Position numbers and translations under genes: made by a program. Positions 45,301 to 53,895 of a stretch of DNA of 64,000 nt are shown piece by piece. Positions within the stretch are counted from its first letter, which is position 1; each line of letters starts with the position of its first letter. Origin of the DNA: Abditibacteriaceae bacterium (GTDB taxonomy: Bacteria; Armatimonadota; Abditibacteriia; Abditibacteriales; Abditibacteriaceae); contig JAFAZH010000056.1 of assembly GCA_019239895.1 (NCBI GenBank), positions 1-64,000 on the forward strand, read 5' to 3'. The notes beneath the pieces were generated by a model, which saw only the letters and a program-made list of their open reading frames with translations, did no database searches and was not told where the DNA came from.

Positions 45301-46552
45301 GCGTGGAGGGACTACTCCAATAAAGCTGTGCCTGGGCATTGCCAGTGCCATCAAAATACTCCATGCGGAAGTCATACCACTGGCCTGCTGTTAAGTTGAT
45401 GGTGCCTGTCGTTGTGGTGGATCCGGCTTGCCAGTTGTTAATAATGAGTTGGTTATTGACATACAGCCGCACGCCATCATCCGTATTAGCATAGAACGTA
45501 TAAGGCTCGGTATATTGCGCCTGCACTTGGCCGCTCCACCGGGCACTCCAGTTATCTGGGCCAATGCTGGGGTCAGGTGAGCCACTACCCCAGTTGTAAT
45601 CAATACGATATGCCTGTTTGGTCAATGTAGGATTGGTGAGTGTCGTATTATTGAAATACACCCCGGACAAGCCCGTGCCGTTGCCAGTAACGCCAGTGCC
45701 CGTGGGGGCAATGGTGCGCACACGGATATAATCCACATCAAAGTAGTAAGTGGTATTGGCAGCGGCGCTGTTTGAAGCGGGCAGGTTGCTATCATAAGCG
45801 GTGCTCCAACCACTATCGGCGGCCCAGATATTATAGCAGACGCTCATATAATCGTCTGGCATCAGGTTCGTTTCCGTGCGGACTAGAGTGTTATTGATCC
45901 ACCATTCGACGCGATCATTGAGCCAACGTATCTTATAGGTATTCCAGGTGGTACTGTCCACGCCTGAGACAGTCGGGTTGGTGCTCCAACTACTGCCATT
46001 ATTCCAGATATTCAGCCAGAATTGGTTTGTGGCCTGATTGCCCAGAAATTCATTATCAATTTCTTCCTGGTCGGGATCGGTGCCAAAATTACGCTGCTTA
46101 TAGGTGAAAAACGAATAGACGACCCCACGCGGGATGTTGGTGCCGCGAATGCGCGTCTCGAATTCCGTGCCTGGCCCCATCGTGAACTGCTGATTACTCC
46201 ACATTTCCGTGCCCAAAAGGTTGGTGCCTGCATGGGCCGGATTGTAGGTATCTAACCCAAAACGAGCGAAGGTCGTCCCATTTTCAGTCACGATAGTAGG
46301 AACTTTGCCAAAATGGGTGCGCTGAAGATTCCAGGAGTCGTCATGGATATTCCAGACACTCGTGTTAATGGGGCCGTTGAACTCATCGTCGAATACCGTA
46401 GTCTGCGCTTGACTCGGCCCCACCGCCAGCAGCATCATCGCCAAGACGAACACACCCATGAGTGGTTTTAGCATTTGTCCCTGGCGGCAGACCTTAGCTG
46501 TGGGGAATAATCGTGTCTGAACTACAGCCTGATAAATTGAATTCAATTTCAT
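42308..46552 (-). CDS. Giant secreted GH16 glycosidase with PA14, CHB_HEX and seven Ig-like repeats
   Basis: The protein has 1414 residues from ATG 46552. A signal peptide with a 29-residue n-region (core LMGVFVLAMMLLAVG) leads into a GH16-type jelly roll with the catalytic motif E164-I-D-N-E168. A PA14 domain follows at about 295-435 (NTDDGVRLYVNNQLI), then a chitobiase-like CHB_HEX domain (VSDATPGADIHYTLDGTDPT). Seven Ig-like repeats of about 100 residues each carry a Y/FW-N/T/S-G-x-x-W signature (NTYWNGSAW, GAFWNGSGW, RKYWSGSAW, GRYWNGTDW). A final beta domain closes the chain. It probably binds and cleaves the exported polysaccharide or an external glucan. It is the first gene of the export operon. 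Confidence 0.9.
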   Translation of the reverse strand: MKLNSIYQAVVQTRLFPTAKVCRQGQMLKPLMGVFVLAMMLLAVGPSQAQTTVFDDEFNGPINTSVWNIHDDSWNLQRTHFGKVPTIVTENGTTFARFGLDTYNPAHAGTNLLGTEMWSNQQFTMGPGTEFETRIRGTNIPRGVVYSFFTYKQRNFGTDPDQEEIDNEFLGNQATNQFWLNIWNNGSSWSTNPTVSGVDSTTWNTYKIRWLNDRVEWWINNTLVRTETNLMPDDYMSVCYNIWAADSGWSTAYDSNLPASNSAAANTTYYFDVDYIRVRTIAPTGTGVTGNGTGLSGVYFNNTTLTNPTLTKQAYRIDYNWGSGSPDPSIGPDNWSARWSGQVQAQYTEPYTFYANTDDGVRLYVNNQLIINNWQAGSTTTTGTINLTAGQWYDFRMEYFDGTGNAQAQLYWSSPSTPKQLVPTTQLSPYAATPVLSVPAGTYYTPQTITVSDATPGADIHYTLDGTDPTRSSPQIASGATLTFNNSTTLKVAAWHDGYFTSPINMAVYTIVSDPIPPTVSVTAPIATYSYTSLPQATGTASDSGSGVQSVTGRLFRFSDNTYWNGSAWTATATELPGTGTTNWAVKLPILPDGHYTFRATVRDAAGNSTQSSVADFYIDTVAPSITITTPTAASFNNLPQAAGTAVDTGPGVAQVTGRLFRYSDNTYWNGSAWTATAAEVVATGTNNWTLPLPPLADGKYSFRASASDYVGNKASTTPFDFFIDTTPPTASVTTPPLNASYRSLAQAAGTAGDAFSGVAQVRGRLYRYADGAFWNGSGWVPTDTDSPAQGTANWTFNLPALADGKYSFRAAAIDNAGNIGYSGANDFFIDNVPPSLAVSLPTANTLYASGFTATGTASDVVPGVQQVNCQLLRYADNTYWNGSGWAATPTNLAASGTTSWSLSLPPLSDGKYSLITSATDLVGNTSAPVATSFTIDATPPTVAFSTPANGSTVTSLPYIAGTAQDNLSGLNNIVLTIKRNSDGLFWTGSAWSSSTLYLPASLSSFTNNANWALRDNLPGAKDLPSGAYTLTAYAADATGAGGATGNGRGVAAVTINVQSALPTPTPTLPPDKTAPTVSFTSPTQGAVVSNLTAVVGRAADTGGSNLKKVDLIIQRRSDRKYWSGSAWSTAATRLTTVVSYPSWSRRSGLPTGANLVAGQYILQAVATDWALNQRNALITITIGQPAPLAVKFTSPLAGATLTSLPYAAGQASGGDGIARVTLAIQRRSDGRYWNGTDWGTAVATIPTTLSLTSWVRRTGLPSGANLPAGQYTLQATAYSHVGSKLSSSVDVTIKPLPVAGTTTGTSAGAVAEPLSGVQASTASASALSQSVKLSFTAALNAALASDAAHYQVEVNGHAVTVESAAYIGTTHSVSLGLPDGSLVAGDQITISWQGLKDANGKLVAANTLEAVAR

Positions 46553-46844
46553 AATGTACACTTAAAACAACCGGAAATGTGATCTAACTACTGGTGTGTC
46601 GCAATTAATTAACCACTTGTCAAGATGGTAATGCCGGAGTGATGCTCAGCAGCGATAAATACCCGCGATTGCACACGCGGCTTTAACCTCTACAAAAAGA
46701 AAACTATCTTCTGTGCTAGGTCACTTTGTTGTTGGTTTGACGGTTCTTAGAGCGATAAGGTTGCCTGCCACCTTGATGACAGGTCTAGGTGAGCAATTAC
46801 TGAAGCAGACAATAGGTGCATTACAAATAAATATCGCCGGAACC

Positions 46845-47999
46845 ATGAATATGTTTATGAAGCAGCGTACTCTTATTATTGCTCTCCTGACAATCCCACT
46901 AAGCAGCCTTAATCAAATTAAGTTTGGTATTACATCATCAGCGAGTTCATCGCAATTACCGCATTCTCTGGTTCTAACTTCAAATGTGCCGTGGCAAGCA
47001 ATAAGCCGGGTAGATAATCGGCAGGCAGTTTTAAGAACGATTGACCTGAGCCTGCGCTATTTGGCAACGAGTCGTGCCGGGGCAGCGTATGCCCGGCAAT
47101 ATCAGGTGACGGGCCTGACCCGCCAGCGGGTCTATCGCAGCCTCAGACGCTTTCGCACTCTGCTTAGCACAGCACGTTCATCGGCTACCTTAGAAGCGGC
47201 GCTACGCCGCGAGTTTGTATGCTATCAGGCTGCTGGTAGTGATAATATGGGAACAGTTCATTTTACTGGCTATTATGAACCGCTCTATGAAGCGAGCCGC
47301 ATGCCAAATGCGGTTTATCGCTACCCCCTCTACCGGATGTCACACGGAACCGCTCTGCCGCGCTTGGCGTTAGAGGGTGCAGATGGGCTGCATCCCGCCA
47401 GTTTCTTGCGAGGTGCGGAGGTGGTCTGGCTCCGTGACCGTTTAGAGGCTTACCTGGTGCAGGTAGAAGGTTCGGCCCGTTTGAGATTGAGAGATGGCAA
47501 GATTATAACGGTAGCCAGTGCGGGCACTAACGGCTATCCCTATCAAAGTATCGCAATGGCGCTCGTTAATGATGGCAAAATCCGCTTTGAAGAGCTAACC
47601 CAGCAAGCTCTCATCCAGTATTTTCGGGACAACCCTCAAGATTTAAGCCGTTATATGCCGCGCAACCCGCGCTTTGTCTTTTTTCGTGAAACGCATGGTG
47701 CCCCACCAGTGGGCAGTTTGGGCCTGCCACTCATAGGGGAACATTCCATTGCCACTGATAATTCTCTCATGCCGCCTGGGGCTTTAGCCTTCGCCCAGAT
47801 GCGAATCACCAACCCTTATGCTCAGCGCGTGTTAGAGACAACTTTGTTAAATCGCTATGTTTTAGATCAGGATGCTGGTAGTGCCATCAAAGGAGCCGGA
47901 CGAGTAGATGTGTTTATGGGGACTGGCACACAAGCGGGAGAGCGTGCCGGAGTGATCAACTCAATGGGGAGCTTATATTACTTGGTGCTGAAGCAGTAG
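46845..47999 (+). CDS. mltA: Lytic murein transglycosylase MltA with 3D domain
   Basis: The protein has 384 residues from ATG 46845, where a signal peptide starts (MKQRTLIIALLTIPLSS); ATGs at 46851 and 46857 are alternatives. MltA motifs are GTVHFTGYYEPLYEAS, VVWLRDRLEAYLVQVEGSAR, NGYPYQSIAMAL and NPRFVFFRE. The C-terminal 3D domain has DQDAGSAIKGAGRVDVFMGT with its conserved aspartates. The enzyme cleaves the glycan backbone of peptidoglycan, producing anhydromuropeptides, in the periplasm. No lipobox cysteine is visible after the hydrophobic core, unlike E. coli MltA. The 283 nt before it hold no other gene. Confidence 0.93.
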   Translation: MNMFMKQRTLIIALLTIPLSSLNQIKFGITSSASSSQLPHSLVLTSNVPWQAISRVDNRQAVLRTIDLSLRYLATSRAGAAYARQYQVTGLTRQRVYRSLRRFRTLLSTARSSATLEAALRREFVCYQAAGSDNMGTVHFTGYYEPLYEASRMPNAVYRYPLYRMSHGTALPRLALEGADGLHPASFLRGAEVVWLRDRLEAYLVQVEGSARLRLRDGKIITVASAGTNGYPYQSIAMALVNDGKIRFEELTQQALIQYFRDNPQDLSRYMPRNPRFVFFRETHGAPPVGSLGLPLIGEHSIATDNSLMPPGALAFAQMRITNPYAQRVLETTLLNRYVLDQDAGSAIKGAGRVDVFMGTGTQAGERAGVINSMGSLYYLVLKQ

Positions 48000-48144
48000 C
48001 AACCTCTTCCCGTCCTCTCAATCCCAGCTTAATAAACGGCGAAGGGAACAAGGATTACTCTATCGTTCACTGGAAGATGCTCTTCTCCACCAATAGCGTA
48101 ACCTCGCGCCGCGAAGCGTTGCTTTAACACAGTTTTGCGGCCCA

Positions 48145-48918
48145 TCAAATAGTTTGATATAATGGTCGGATTTGCACGGCTACCACATCGCAACGGGCGG
48201 GCTGGGTCAGGCAATAATGCACGCACTCGGCGATGTCTTCCGGCAGGAGCATCTCTTGCTTTTCCAGTTTCTCTTGGGCTTCCTCTTCAGAGTCGGCAGC
48301 CATTGGGGTTGCTACAAGGCCCAGCTCAACGAGCGAGACTTTGATCCCGCCTTTATTAGCCGATTTGCGAAATGATTCCGAAAAGCCTTGAATGGCGGCT
48401 TTAGTAGCAACATAGATGTCACTATCTTCTTCGCGTAAATCCGCGCTCATCGAGCCGATATTAACGATGTGTCCAGAGCCTTGCTTTTGCATCCGTTGCA
48501 AGGCTTCGTAAGCGCAGGAAAGGTAGCCGATAACATTAACTGTGACGGTTTGTTGGATTTCTTGGTAGCCCACCTGAGTAATACTACCTCCCGCTAAAGC
48601 CGCATTGTTGACCAGAATATCCACGCCGCCCAGCCTTTGGTCAGCTTCCTGAAAAACCCTTTGCACATCTTCCTGGCGCGAAGTATCTGCCGTGATGCCA
48701 TGCACTTCGCCGCCTGTTGTCTGGATTTCGGTTAGGGCTGCCTGTAACTCTTCTTCATGCCGCCCGAAAATGAGAACGCGAGCGCCGCGCTCTGCTAAAA
48801 GTTGGGCTACGGCTCGTCCAATCCCGCTGGTGCCACCCGTTACGACAGCCGCCTTGCCTGTGATATTATCTGGCGTATAATTCGCCGGTGCCTTATGTGC
48901 CATCGGTGCGCTTACCAT
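48145..48918 (-). CDS. Short-chain dehydrogenase/reductase (SDR)
   Basis: This 257-residue classical SDR has the cofactor motif TGGTSGIG, an NNAA motif, a catalytic Ser in NIGSMSAD and the Y-x-x-x-K in DIYVATKAAIQGF. The basic residue in IFGRHEEEL hints at NADP use. The substrate is unknown. AAGGGG precedes the ATG at 48918; ATG 48903 is an alternative start. It is a single gene with no operon partner. Confidence 0.92.
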   Translation of the reverse strand: MVSAPMAHKAPANYTPDNITGKAAVVTGGTSGIGRAVAQLLAERGARVLIFGRHEEELQAALTEIQTTGGEVHGITADTSRQEDVQRVFQEADQRLGGVDILVNNAALAGGSITQVGYQEIQQTVTVNVIGYLSCAYEALQRMQKQGSGHIVNIGSMSADLREEDSDIYVATKAAIQGFSESFRKSANKGGIKVSLVELGLVATPMAADSEEEAQEKLEKQEMLLPEDIAECVHYCLTQPARCDVVAVQIRPLYQTI

Positions 48919-49071
48919 TTCTTACCCCTTAGATGCAGTGAGACTTTGGAATCGTTTAAGAGGTTTGCAAATGTAATACCTCCCCTGCCTTACAATGTGC
49001 GGTAGCGAACCGAATCGGGGCAAAGAGTTGTGTGAGAGGTTGCACAAGTACCAGCGACGAATCAGAGGCAG

Positions 49072-50790
49072 TTAAGAAGTTGTGCCATAGTGCCACAAGA
49101 CCCAGTCTCTGGCAGTGGCTTCTTGGCGGATAGCGACGGGTAGGGGAGGCGGGACAGCTTTGTTGGTGGTCAAAATGTAACCTCTCCCAGCGGGTTGCAG
49201 GACTTGTTGCACTTGTTTGGGGTCTTCGGTCTCTGTCACCAAGGCTGTGTGACCCAAGACGAACCGTAAGCTGGTGCGACGGGGAGTCAGGTTGTAAATT
49301 ACCACTGGTTCACCACGATCTAATGCTGGTAAGGTGCGCCTCCCTAAGTCATGTAATGGTGCAATGTCATAAGCCCCCCACACTGGCAAACCTAAGCTGC
49401 CTGCGGCGATAACTACTAACAGGTTCATCAACACCGCAGCCCCGACCACCTGGGACGCAAATTTCCAACGCGCCAGCATAACAACTGTGCCAATTAAGAA
49501 GATGACTCCCAGAGCTAATGCAAATGGGGTAAAGAGGGTGAGTAGTTCTAAAGCTTTTTCGGGTGAGTGCTTGCTCAACCGGATGCTGCCGGGCTGAGCT
49601 TGCAATTTCTGATGCACGAAGAACACAGCAATGCCAGCTAATCCTAAAACGATACCAAGCACACCGGCAATGGCCGCTTCCCAGGTTTTACCACTGGCGC
49701 TACTTTCCCACAGCGCATCTATGCGGGCTGCGATGAGAAGGGCCAGGGCCGGAGTCGCAGGCAATATATAGCTGGGCAGTTTCGATTTGCTGATGGAAAA
49801 GAAGCCCACAATAATTAAGGCCCAGAAGGCCCACATCGCCCAGGCGCAATTGAGTTCTTCACGCGGGTTAGCGCGTAAACGGAAACTTTGCCACCATGCT
49901 AAGGGCAAAAATGCGCTCCAGGGGAACATCCCGACAATTAAGACAGGCAGGTAGAACCAGAACGGCTGAACATGGCCCCACGCTTCACCGGTGAAGCGTT
50001 GCACATGGTTGTGCAGGAAATACTCACGGAAAAAAGTTGGCCCGGTGACACGCCACATCACCAAGTGCCACGGGACAACAATAAGGAGATAAAGCGCGAT
50101 GCTCATGGCCCAGGGCATACGACGCAAAGCAGCGGCATCGCGGCGCAGCAAAAGCCAGAGCACAAAAGCCGCACCCGGAAACACAATGCCAATCGCTCCC
50201 TTCGCCAAGGTTGAAAGCGCCGCGGCTCCGGCCATCAAAAGGTAACTGCGACTATCACGGCGATAACCCTCGATCCAGCCAATGGCGGTTAGCGTCAGGC
50301 ACAGGGTCAATAAGCTATCAGTGGTGGCCTGGCGTGCCGCTCCTATTGTGAAGAGGCAAAGCGGATAGATCAGAGCCGCCAGCCAGCCAACGCGGTCAGC
50401 CCCCTGACGCTTGGCCCACCACCACAAGGCCAGGGCCGTGAGAGCGGCGCAAATGGCCGAGGGCAAACGCGCGGCAAAGGGAGTCGCGCCCAACACAGAA
50501 ATTGAGGGGGCGATGAGCCAGTAAATCAACGGTGGCTTGGCAAAGCGTACATCGGGGCCGATGCGGGGCACCATCCAGTCGCCATATTCCACCATTTGCC
50601 TTGCGGCGGTAGTATAGAGACCTTCATCTCTATCGAAAATGCCAGCCGCATTTAAGCCATAAAAGCAGCTTGTGAGGAGAACAATGCCAACCAGAACAGG
50701 GACTAAACGTGTGTAATCGCTGGACGCTGTGGTATCAGATAAGCCAATGGATGTGGCTGATTCTTGTGGCAAAACGGGGGTATCATCCAT
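49072..50790 (-). CDS. GT39/ArnT-type membrane glycosyltransferase
   Basis: This 572-residue protein has about 12 membrane helices. The first periplasmic loop has the signature FDRDEGLYTTAARQMVEYGD and RFAKPPLIYWLIAP, typical of the ArnT/PMT group that uses polyprenyl-phosphate sugars as donors. The C-terminal 100 residues form a soluble domain. The likely acceptor is lipid A or an envelope protein or glycan; it cannot be read from sequence. A palindromic repeat and the DUF3618/holin pair lie upstream on the same strand. Confidence 0.9.
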   Translation of the reverse strand: MDDTPVLPQESATSIGLSDTTASSDYTRLVPVLVGIVLLTSCFYGLNAAGIFDRDEGLYTTAARQMVEYGDWMVPRIGPDVRFAKPPLIYWLIAPSISVLGATPFAARLPSAICAALTALALWWWAKRQGADRVGWLAALIYPLCLFTIGAARQATTDSLLTLCLTLTAIGWIEGYRRDSRSYLLMAGAAALSTLAKGAIGIVFPGAAFVLWLLLRRDAAALRRMPWAMSIALYLLIVVPWHLVMWRVTGPTFFREYFLHNHVQRFTGEAWGHVQPFWFYLPVLIVGMFPWSAFLPLAWWQSFRLRANPREELNCAWAMWAFWALIIVGFFSISKSKLPSYILPATPALALLIAARIDALWESSASGKTWEAAIAGVLGIVLGLAGIAVFFVHQKLQAQPGSIRLSKHSPEKALELLTLFTPFALALGVIFLIGTVVMLARWKFASQVVGAAVLMNLLVVIAAGSLGLPVWGAYDIAPLHDLGRRTLPALDRGEPVVIYNLTPRRTSLRFVLGHTALVTETEDPKQVQQVLQPAGRGYILTTNKAVPPPLPVAIRQEATARDWVLWHYGTTS

Positions 50791-50855
50791 ATTTTAAGCT
50801 TCGATTATGGATTATAGGGTAATTTATGGCTTTCGAGGAAGAGGCCAGATAGTAA

Positions 50856-50928
50856 AACCGCAGAGACGCGGAGGACACAGAGAATTAAAGATGTTCCGTT
50901 TCTCTGCGACCTCTGCGTCTCTGCGGTT
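50856..50928. repeat. AACCGCAGAGACGCGGAGG-type palindromic repeat
   Basis: Arms of 29 bp (50856-50884 and 50900-50928) match with few mismatches around a 15-nt loop, and are built from repeated CGCAGAG/ACACAGAG units. It lies between the GT39 and DUF3618 genes. Confidence 0.92.
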
Positions 50929-51005
50929 CGTCAATTTTTACACGAAGCGCGAGTTAGCACTCCCTTCGCCCCACCTGTCAATTATAGAATGTGAGGGCGG
51001 CTCGT

Positions 51006-51476
51006 TTAATCATCCAAATAGATTTCGTCCACGGTCACTGTGTTTGAACGACTGGCAATCCAGCGTGATACCAGGAGGATGAAAGCCAGGGCCGCGAGTA
51101 CACTGGGTAACGGATACCGTTTAATCAGCTTGATGAGCGGCGCACCTTTATCTTTAGCCACAGAAGTCGCGGCTTTTGCTTTATCCGCTGCCGGGCCAGC
51201 CACAGCTTGAATTTTCTCGGTGGCGGTGTGAGCTAGTTCTTCAGCTTTGCCGATGGTGGCATCAGTCACTTTTTGCTTAATGGCATTGGGGTCGAGCCGT
51301 TCCTGAAGGGCATCAATGGTCTGGCTCAGGTCTTCGCGTGTCTCTTCGATGTTGCGGCGCAACTCCACCACGTCCTGGGTTTGGTCGCCCTTCTGGACAG
51401 AAACCGGGGAACTGGTGTCGTCCGGGACAGCCATCAGTTCATCACTTGACTTTATCTCATCTGTGCCTTCGCCCAT
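51006..51476 (-). CDS. DUF3618 family membrane-anchored protein
   Basis: This 156-residue protein has a DUF3618 core, VVELRRNIEETREDLSQTID ALQERLDP (residues about 37-65). An Ala/Lys-rich amphipathic helix and one C-terminal transmembrane helix (LPSVLAALAFILLVSRWIAS) follow, then an acidic tail. DUF3618 proteins commonly pair with phage-holin-like small membrane proteins in envelope-stress loci; their role is unknown. GGAGG lies 7 nt before the ATG. It overlaps the end of the holin-like gene by 25 nt. Confidence 0.88.
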   Translation of the reverse strand: MGEGTDEIKSSDELMAVPDDTSSPVSVQKGDQTQDVVELRRNIEETREDLSQTIDALQERLDPNAIKQKVTDATIGKAEELAHTATEKIQAVAGPAADKAKAATSVAKDKGAPLIKLIKRYPLPSVLAALAFILLVSRWIASRSNTVTVDEIYLDD

Positions 51477-51844
51477 TGCGCGTCCTCCTTAAGAGTTTCA
51501 ATCGTCTCTTGCGGTGCCATGTTGGTCTTCTTGAATGAAGATATACCAACAAAGGCCAGGATGCCACTGACAATCATCAGAGCTAAGCCCACAATGACCG
51601 CCGCTAACCACGGAGCCAGCACTAGGGCTAAAGCGATAATGGCGGCAGCGATGAGTGCCTCAAAGCCCACAAAGGCCAAAACACCGGCGGCGACCAAAAA
51701 ACCGATATTCTTGCCAGCACTGGCTACTTTCTGCGTAATCTCGGTTTTCGCCAGTTGCACTTCCTGACGCATCAGGTTGCTCAGTCCTTGACTGAGATCA
51801 GAAAAAAGTTCACCCAATGACTTTTCTTGTTTAGCTTGTAACAT
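51452..51844 (-). CDS. Phage-holin-like family membrane protein (PF07332 type)
   Basis: This 130-residue protein has a cytoplasmic N-terminus with the family motif LGELFSDLSQGLSNLMRQEV QLAKTEI, then two long hydrophobic hairpin segments (IGFLVAAGVLAFVGFEALIA, LAPWLAAVIVGLALMIVSGI) and a short soluble tail. Despite the name, chromosomal members are not lysis proteins; a role in envelope homeostasis is assumed. GGGGAGG precedes the ATG. It is translationally coupled to the DUF3618 gene. Confidence 0.9.
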   Translation of the reverse strand: MLQAKQEKSLGELFSDLSQGLSNLMRQEVQLAKTEITQKVASAGKNIGFLVAAGVLAFVGFEALIAAAIIALALVLAPWLAAVIVGLALMIVSGILAFVGISSFKKTNMAPQETIETLKEDAQWAKAQMR

Positions 51845-52494
51845 TTGAATCCTCCCCTTTAGATTGTTGAGTGGACATATTTATGTAATGCCACACTCGT
51901 CCCATAATTGACTTATAACTGTATCAGTCAGCCTTATTCGCAGATTAGATGCCGATGTTGCCCACTAAAGCCAAATTTAGAGGATTAGACAAAAAATAAA
52001 CAGCTCCCCTCAATTTAAAGGCGAGCTGTTTACCTGAACTCTTAGGTTACTGGATTTTACCACTATGGCCAGGTGCGCCTTTGCCTTCGTTCTCGGCAAA
52101 GCGCCCATGTCCAATATGCCCGTTTACCACGAGCGTGCCCAGCACTTCGACCACACCGCGCAACGCCAGGAGCGCCGTAATATCAGAGGTAACGGCTTTA
52201 GCCCCTTTTCAGGCCGTTTCCAGAACCATTTCAGCGACGCCCCCTATCAGTTCTGATAGGGGGCGTTGTGTTTGCCATAGCGACAACACTGTTCTTACAC
52301 TAATTATGCGGGCAGCATGAGCTTTGGGATAATGGTTGAAGACTGTTTTAAGTCTCACAATATGTTCTTAACTCCGCAGTAACATGCCTGTTACGCCGTT
52401 GAGATATGCTTTTGCTGTATTCGGCAATAATGCTGTAAGCACAAATAAATGACTCAGTTGCAAGAGCAAAGCTAAACATTAACGAGGCATTCGT
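51845..52494. other. 650-nt gap with two hairpins and a gene remnant
   Basis: No intact gene is convincing in this gap. It holds the hairpin TAAACAGCTC / GAGCTGTTTA (51997-52032), a minus-strand reading frame with one internal stop (52047-52229), and the near-perfect palindrome CGCCCCCTATCAG / CTGATAGGGGGCG (52238-52265). The last 230 nt before the next gene should contain its promoter, but I could not assign boxes with confidence. Confidence 0.6.
52047..52229 (-). pseudogene. Short frame with internal TGA, possible remnant
   Basis: From ATG 52229 the frame reads MVLETA, TGA, then KGAKAVTSDITALLALRGVV and later VNGHIGHGRF, GKGAPGHSGKIQ and TAA. The part after the stop looks like real protein, with alternating hydrophobic and charged residues. 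Hairpins flank both ends. It may be a decayed gene, a small protein starting downstream of the TGA, or a recoded TGA. Overlapping plus-strand frames exist, and I cannot exclude that none is real. Confidence 0.35.
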
Positions 52495-53895
52495 ATGGAT
52501 AGAGAAAATGTTGGGACACAACAGAAAGCATTAGAGATTAACCTGGATGAGCGCAAGTATGGCGCATTCGCGGAGATCGGTGCGGGGCAGGAAGTGGTGC
52601 GTTGGTTCTTCCAGGTGGGGGGTGCATCAGGCACCATTGCCAAGAGCATTTCGGCCTATGACATGATGGTGAGTGATGCCATCTATGGTCCCTCAGATCG
52701 TTATGTGTCGCGGCAGCGGCTTCAATCCATGCTGGACTATGAATTCAATCTGACTTTAGAACGGCTGGATGCCAAGCGCGGGGCCAATACAGAATTTTTT
52801 GTCTTCGCTGATACAGTGGTGGCGCGGAGCTTTAAGGGCACTAACGAATGTCACGGCTGGATGGGTGTCAAGTTTCAAACTCAGCCGCATGGCGAGCCGA
52901 GCCAGATTGTGGTACATGTGCGAATGCTGGATAAAGATAACGTCTTGCAGCAAGCGGCATTAGGCATCATTGGCGTGAACCTGATTCATGCCGCTTTCTT
53001 CCTGCACCGCTCGCCCGACCTGTTGATGGAATCCCTGCTCGATAGCCTCTCCACGGAGCGCATCGAGATAGACATGATTAAGTTCTCCGGCCCGGAGTTT
53101 CCCGACATTGACCATCGCTTGATGAGCCTTAAACTGGTGCAATTGGGGCTGAGTAACGCCGCCATGTTCGCTGCCGACGGCGAGATTTTACAGCCTTCGG
53201 AAGTGCTGCACAAGAAGCATATCCTAGTGGAGCGGGGCAGCTTCCGCCCGGTGACTTATGTGAATCTCGATATGCTGGAATGTGCCCGCAACCAGTTCAT
53301 CCATGAGGAGGCGGTAGAAGCGGATAACGTCATTGCCTTGACCGAGATCACCATGAGCAACCTGTTGGCTACGGGTGAGATCGACTACAGCGACTTCCTG
53401 GCGCGGGCCGATATTTTAGCCGCTTCGGGTGCGACCGTGCTGATTTCCAATTACTCGGAGTACTATCGCCTGGCGGCTTACCTGCGGCTGCATACGACCA
53501 AGATGATTGGTATTACAATGGGCATCCCCAGCCTGCGCGAACTGTTTGATGAAAAATATTACGACCATCTTGAAGGCGGCATTCTGGAATCGTTTGGTCG
53601 CCTCTTCAAGCACGATACCAAGCTTTATATCTACCCTCAAAAAGATAAAATCACGGGTCAACTGGTGAATGTGCAAAAACTCAAAGTCGCGCCCCACCTG
53701 CACAACCTCTATGAGCATCTGGTGGAGAATGGCAACATCGAGTCCATAGATTTCTACAACAAAGATTACCTCGACATCTGGTCACGCGATGTCCTCGCCA
53801 AAATCCGCGACAATGACCCCTCCTGGGAAACAATGGTACCCCCGGAAGTCGCCCACACCATCAAAGAACGCAGCTACTTTGGCTATCATGAATAA
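52495..53895 (+). CDS. Conserved protein of unknown function, 466 residues
   Basis: This soluble alpha/beta protein has no signal peptide or membrane helix. It is well formed along its whole length, with distinctive stretches: FFQVGGASGTIAKSISAYD, FVFADTVVARSFKGTNECHG, SEYYRLAAYLRLHTTKMIGI and KLYIYPQKDKITGQL. The GG-x-S-G-T near residue 44 looks like a nucleotide- or phosphate-binding turn, but I do not recognise the family. CGAGG precedes the ATG. The next gene starts on the base after its stop, so it belongs with the subunit-3-like protein and GMC oxidoreductase downstream and may serve that oxidation pathway. Confidence 0.75.
   Translation: MDRENVGTQQKALEINLDERKYGAFAEIGAGQEVVRWFFQVGGASGTIAKSISAYDMMVSDAIYGPSDRYVSRQRLQSMLDYEFNLTLERLDAKRGANTEFFVFADTVVARSFKGTNECHGWMGVKFQTQPHGEPSQIVVHVRMLDKDNVLQQAALGIIGVNLIHAAFFLHRSPDLLMESLLDSLSTERIEIDMIKFSGPEFPDIDHRLMSLKLVQLGLSNAAMFAADGEILQPSEVLHKKHILVERGSFRPVTYVNLDMLECARNQFIHEEAVEADNVIALTEITMSNLLATGEIDYSDFLARADILAASGATVLISNYSEYYRLAAYLRLHTTKMIGITMGIPSLRELFDEKYYDHLEGGILESFGRLFKHDTKLYIYPQKDKITGQLVNVQKLKVAPHLHNLYEHLVENGNIESIDFYNKDYLDIWSRDVLAKIRDNDPSWETMVPPEVAHTIKERSYFGYHE

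Noticed and set aside
45622..46255. Short frames on both strands within the GH16 gene
   Set aside because: These are out-of-frame readings of the catalytic domain of the large protein.
46562..46712. TTGACA on the minus strand upstream of the GH16 gene as a promoter
   Set aside because: No acceptable -10 hexamer 16-18 nt downstream, so it was not listed.
52065..52320. Two overlapping plus-strand frames of 63 and 79 residues in the 650-nt gap
   Set aside because: No ribosome site, low-complexity Ser/Thr/Pro or Arg-rich composition, and the opposite strand reads more like protein.
52495..53895. Naming the 466-residue protein as a known enzyme
   Set aside because: No catalytic or family motif could be recognised with confidence, so no function was assigned.
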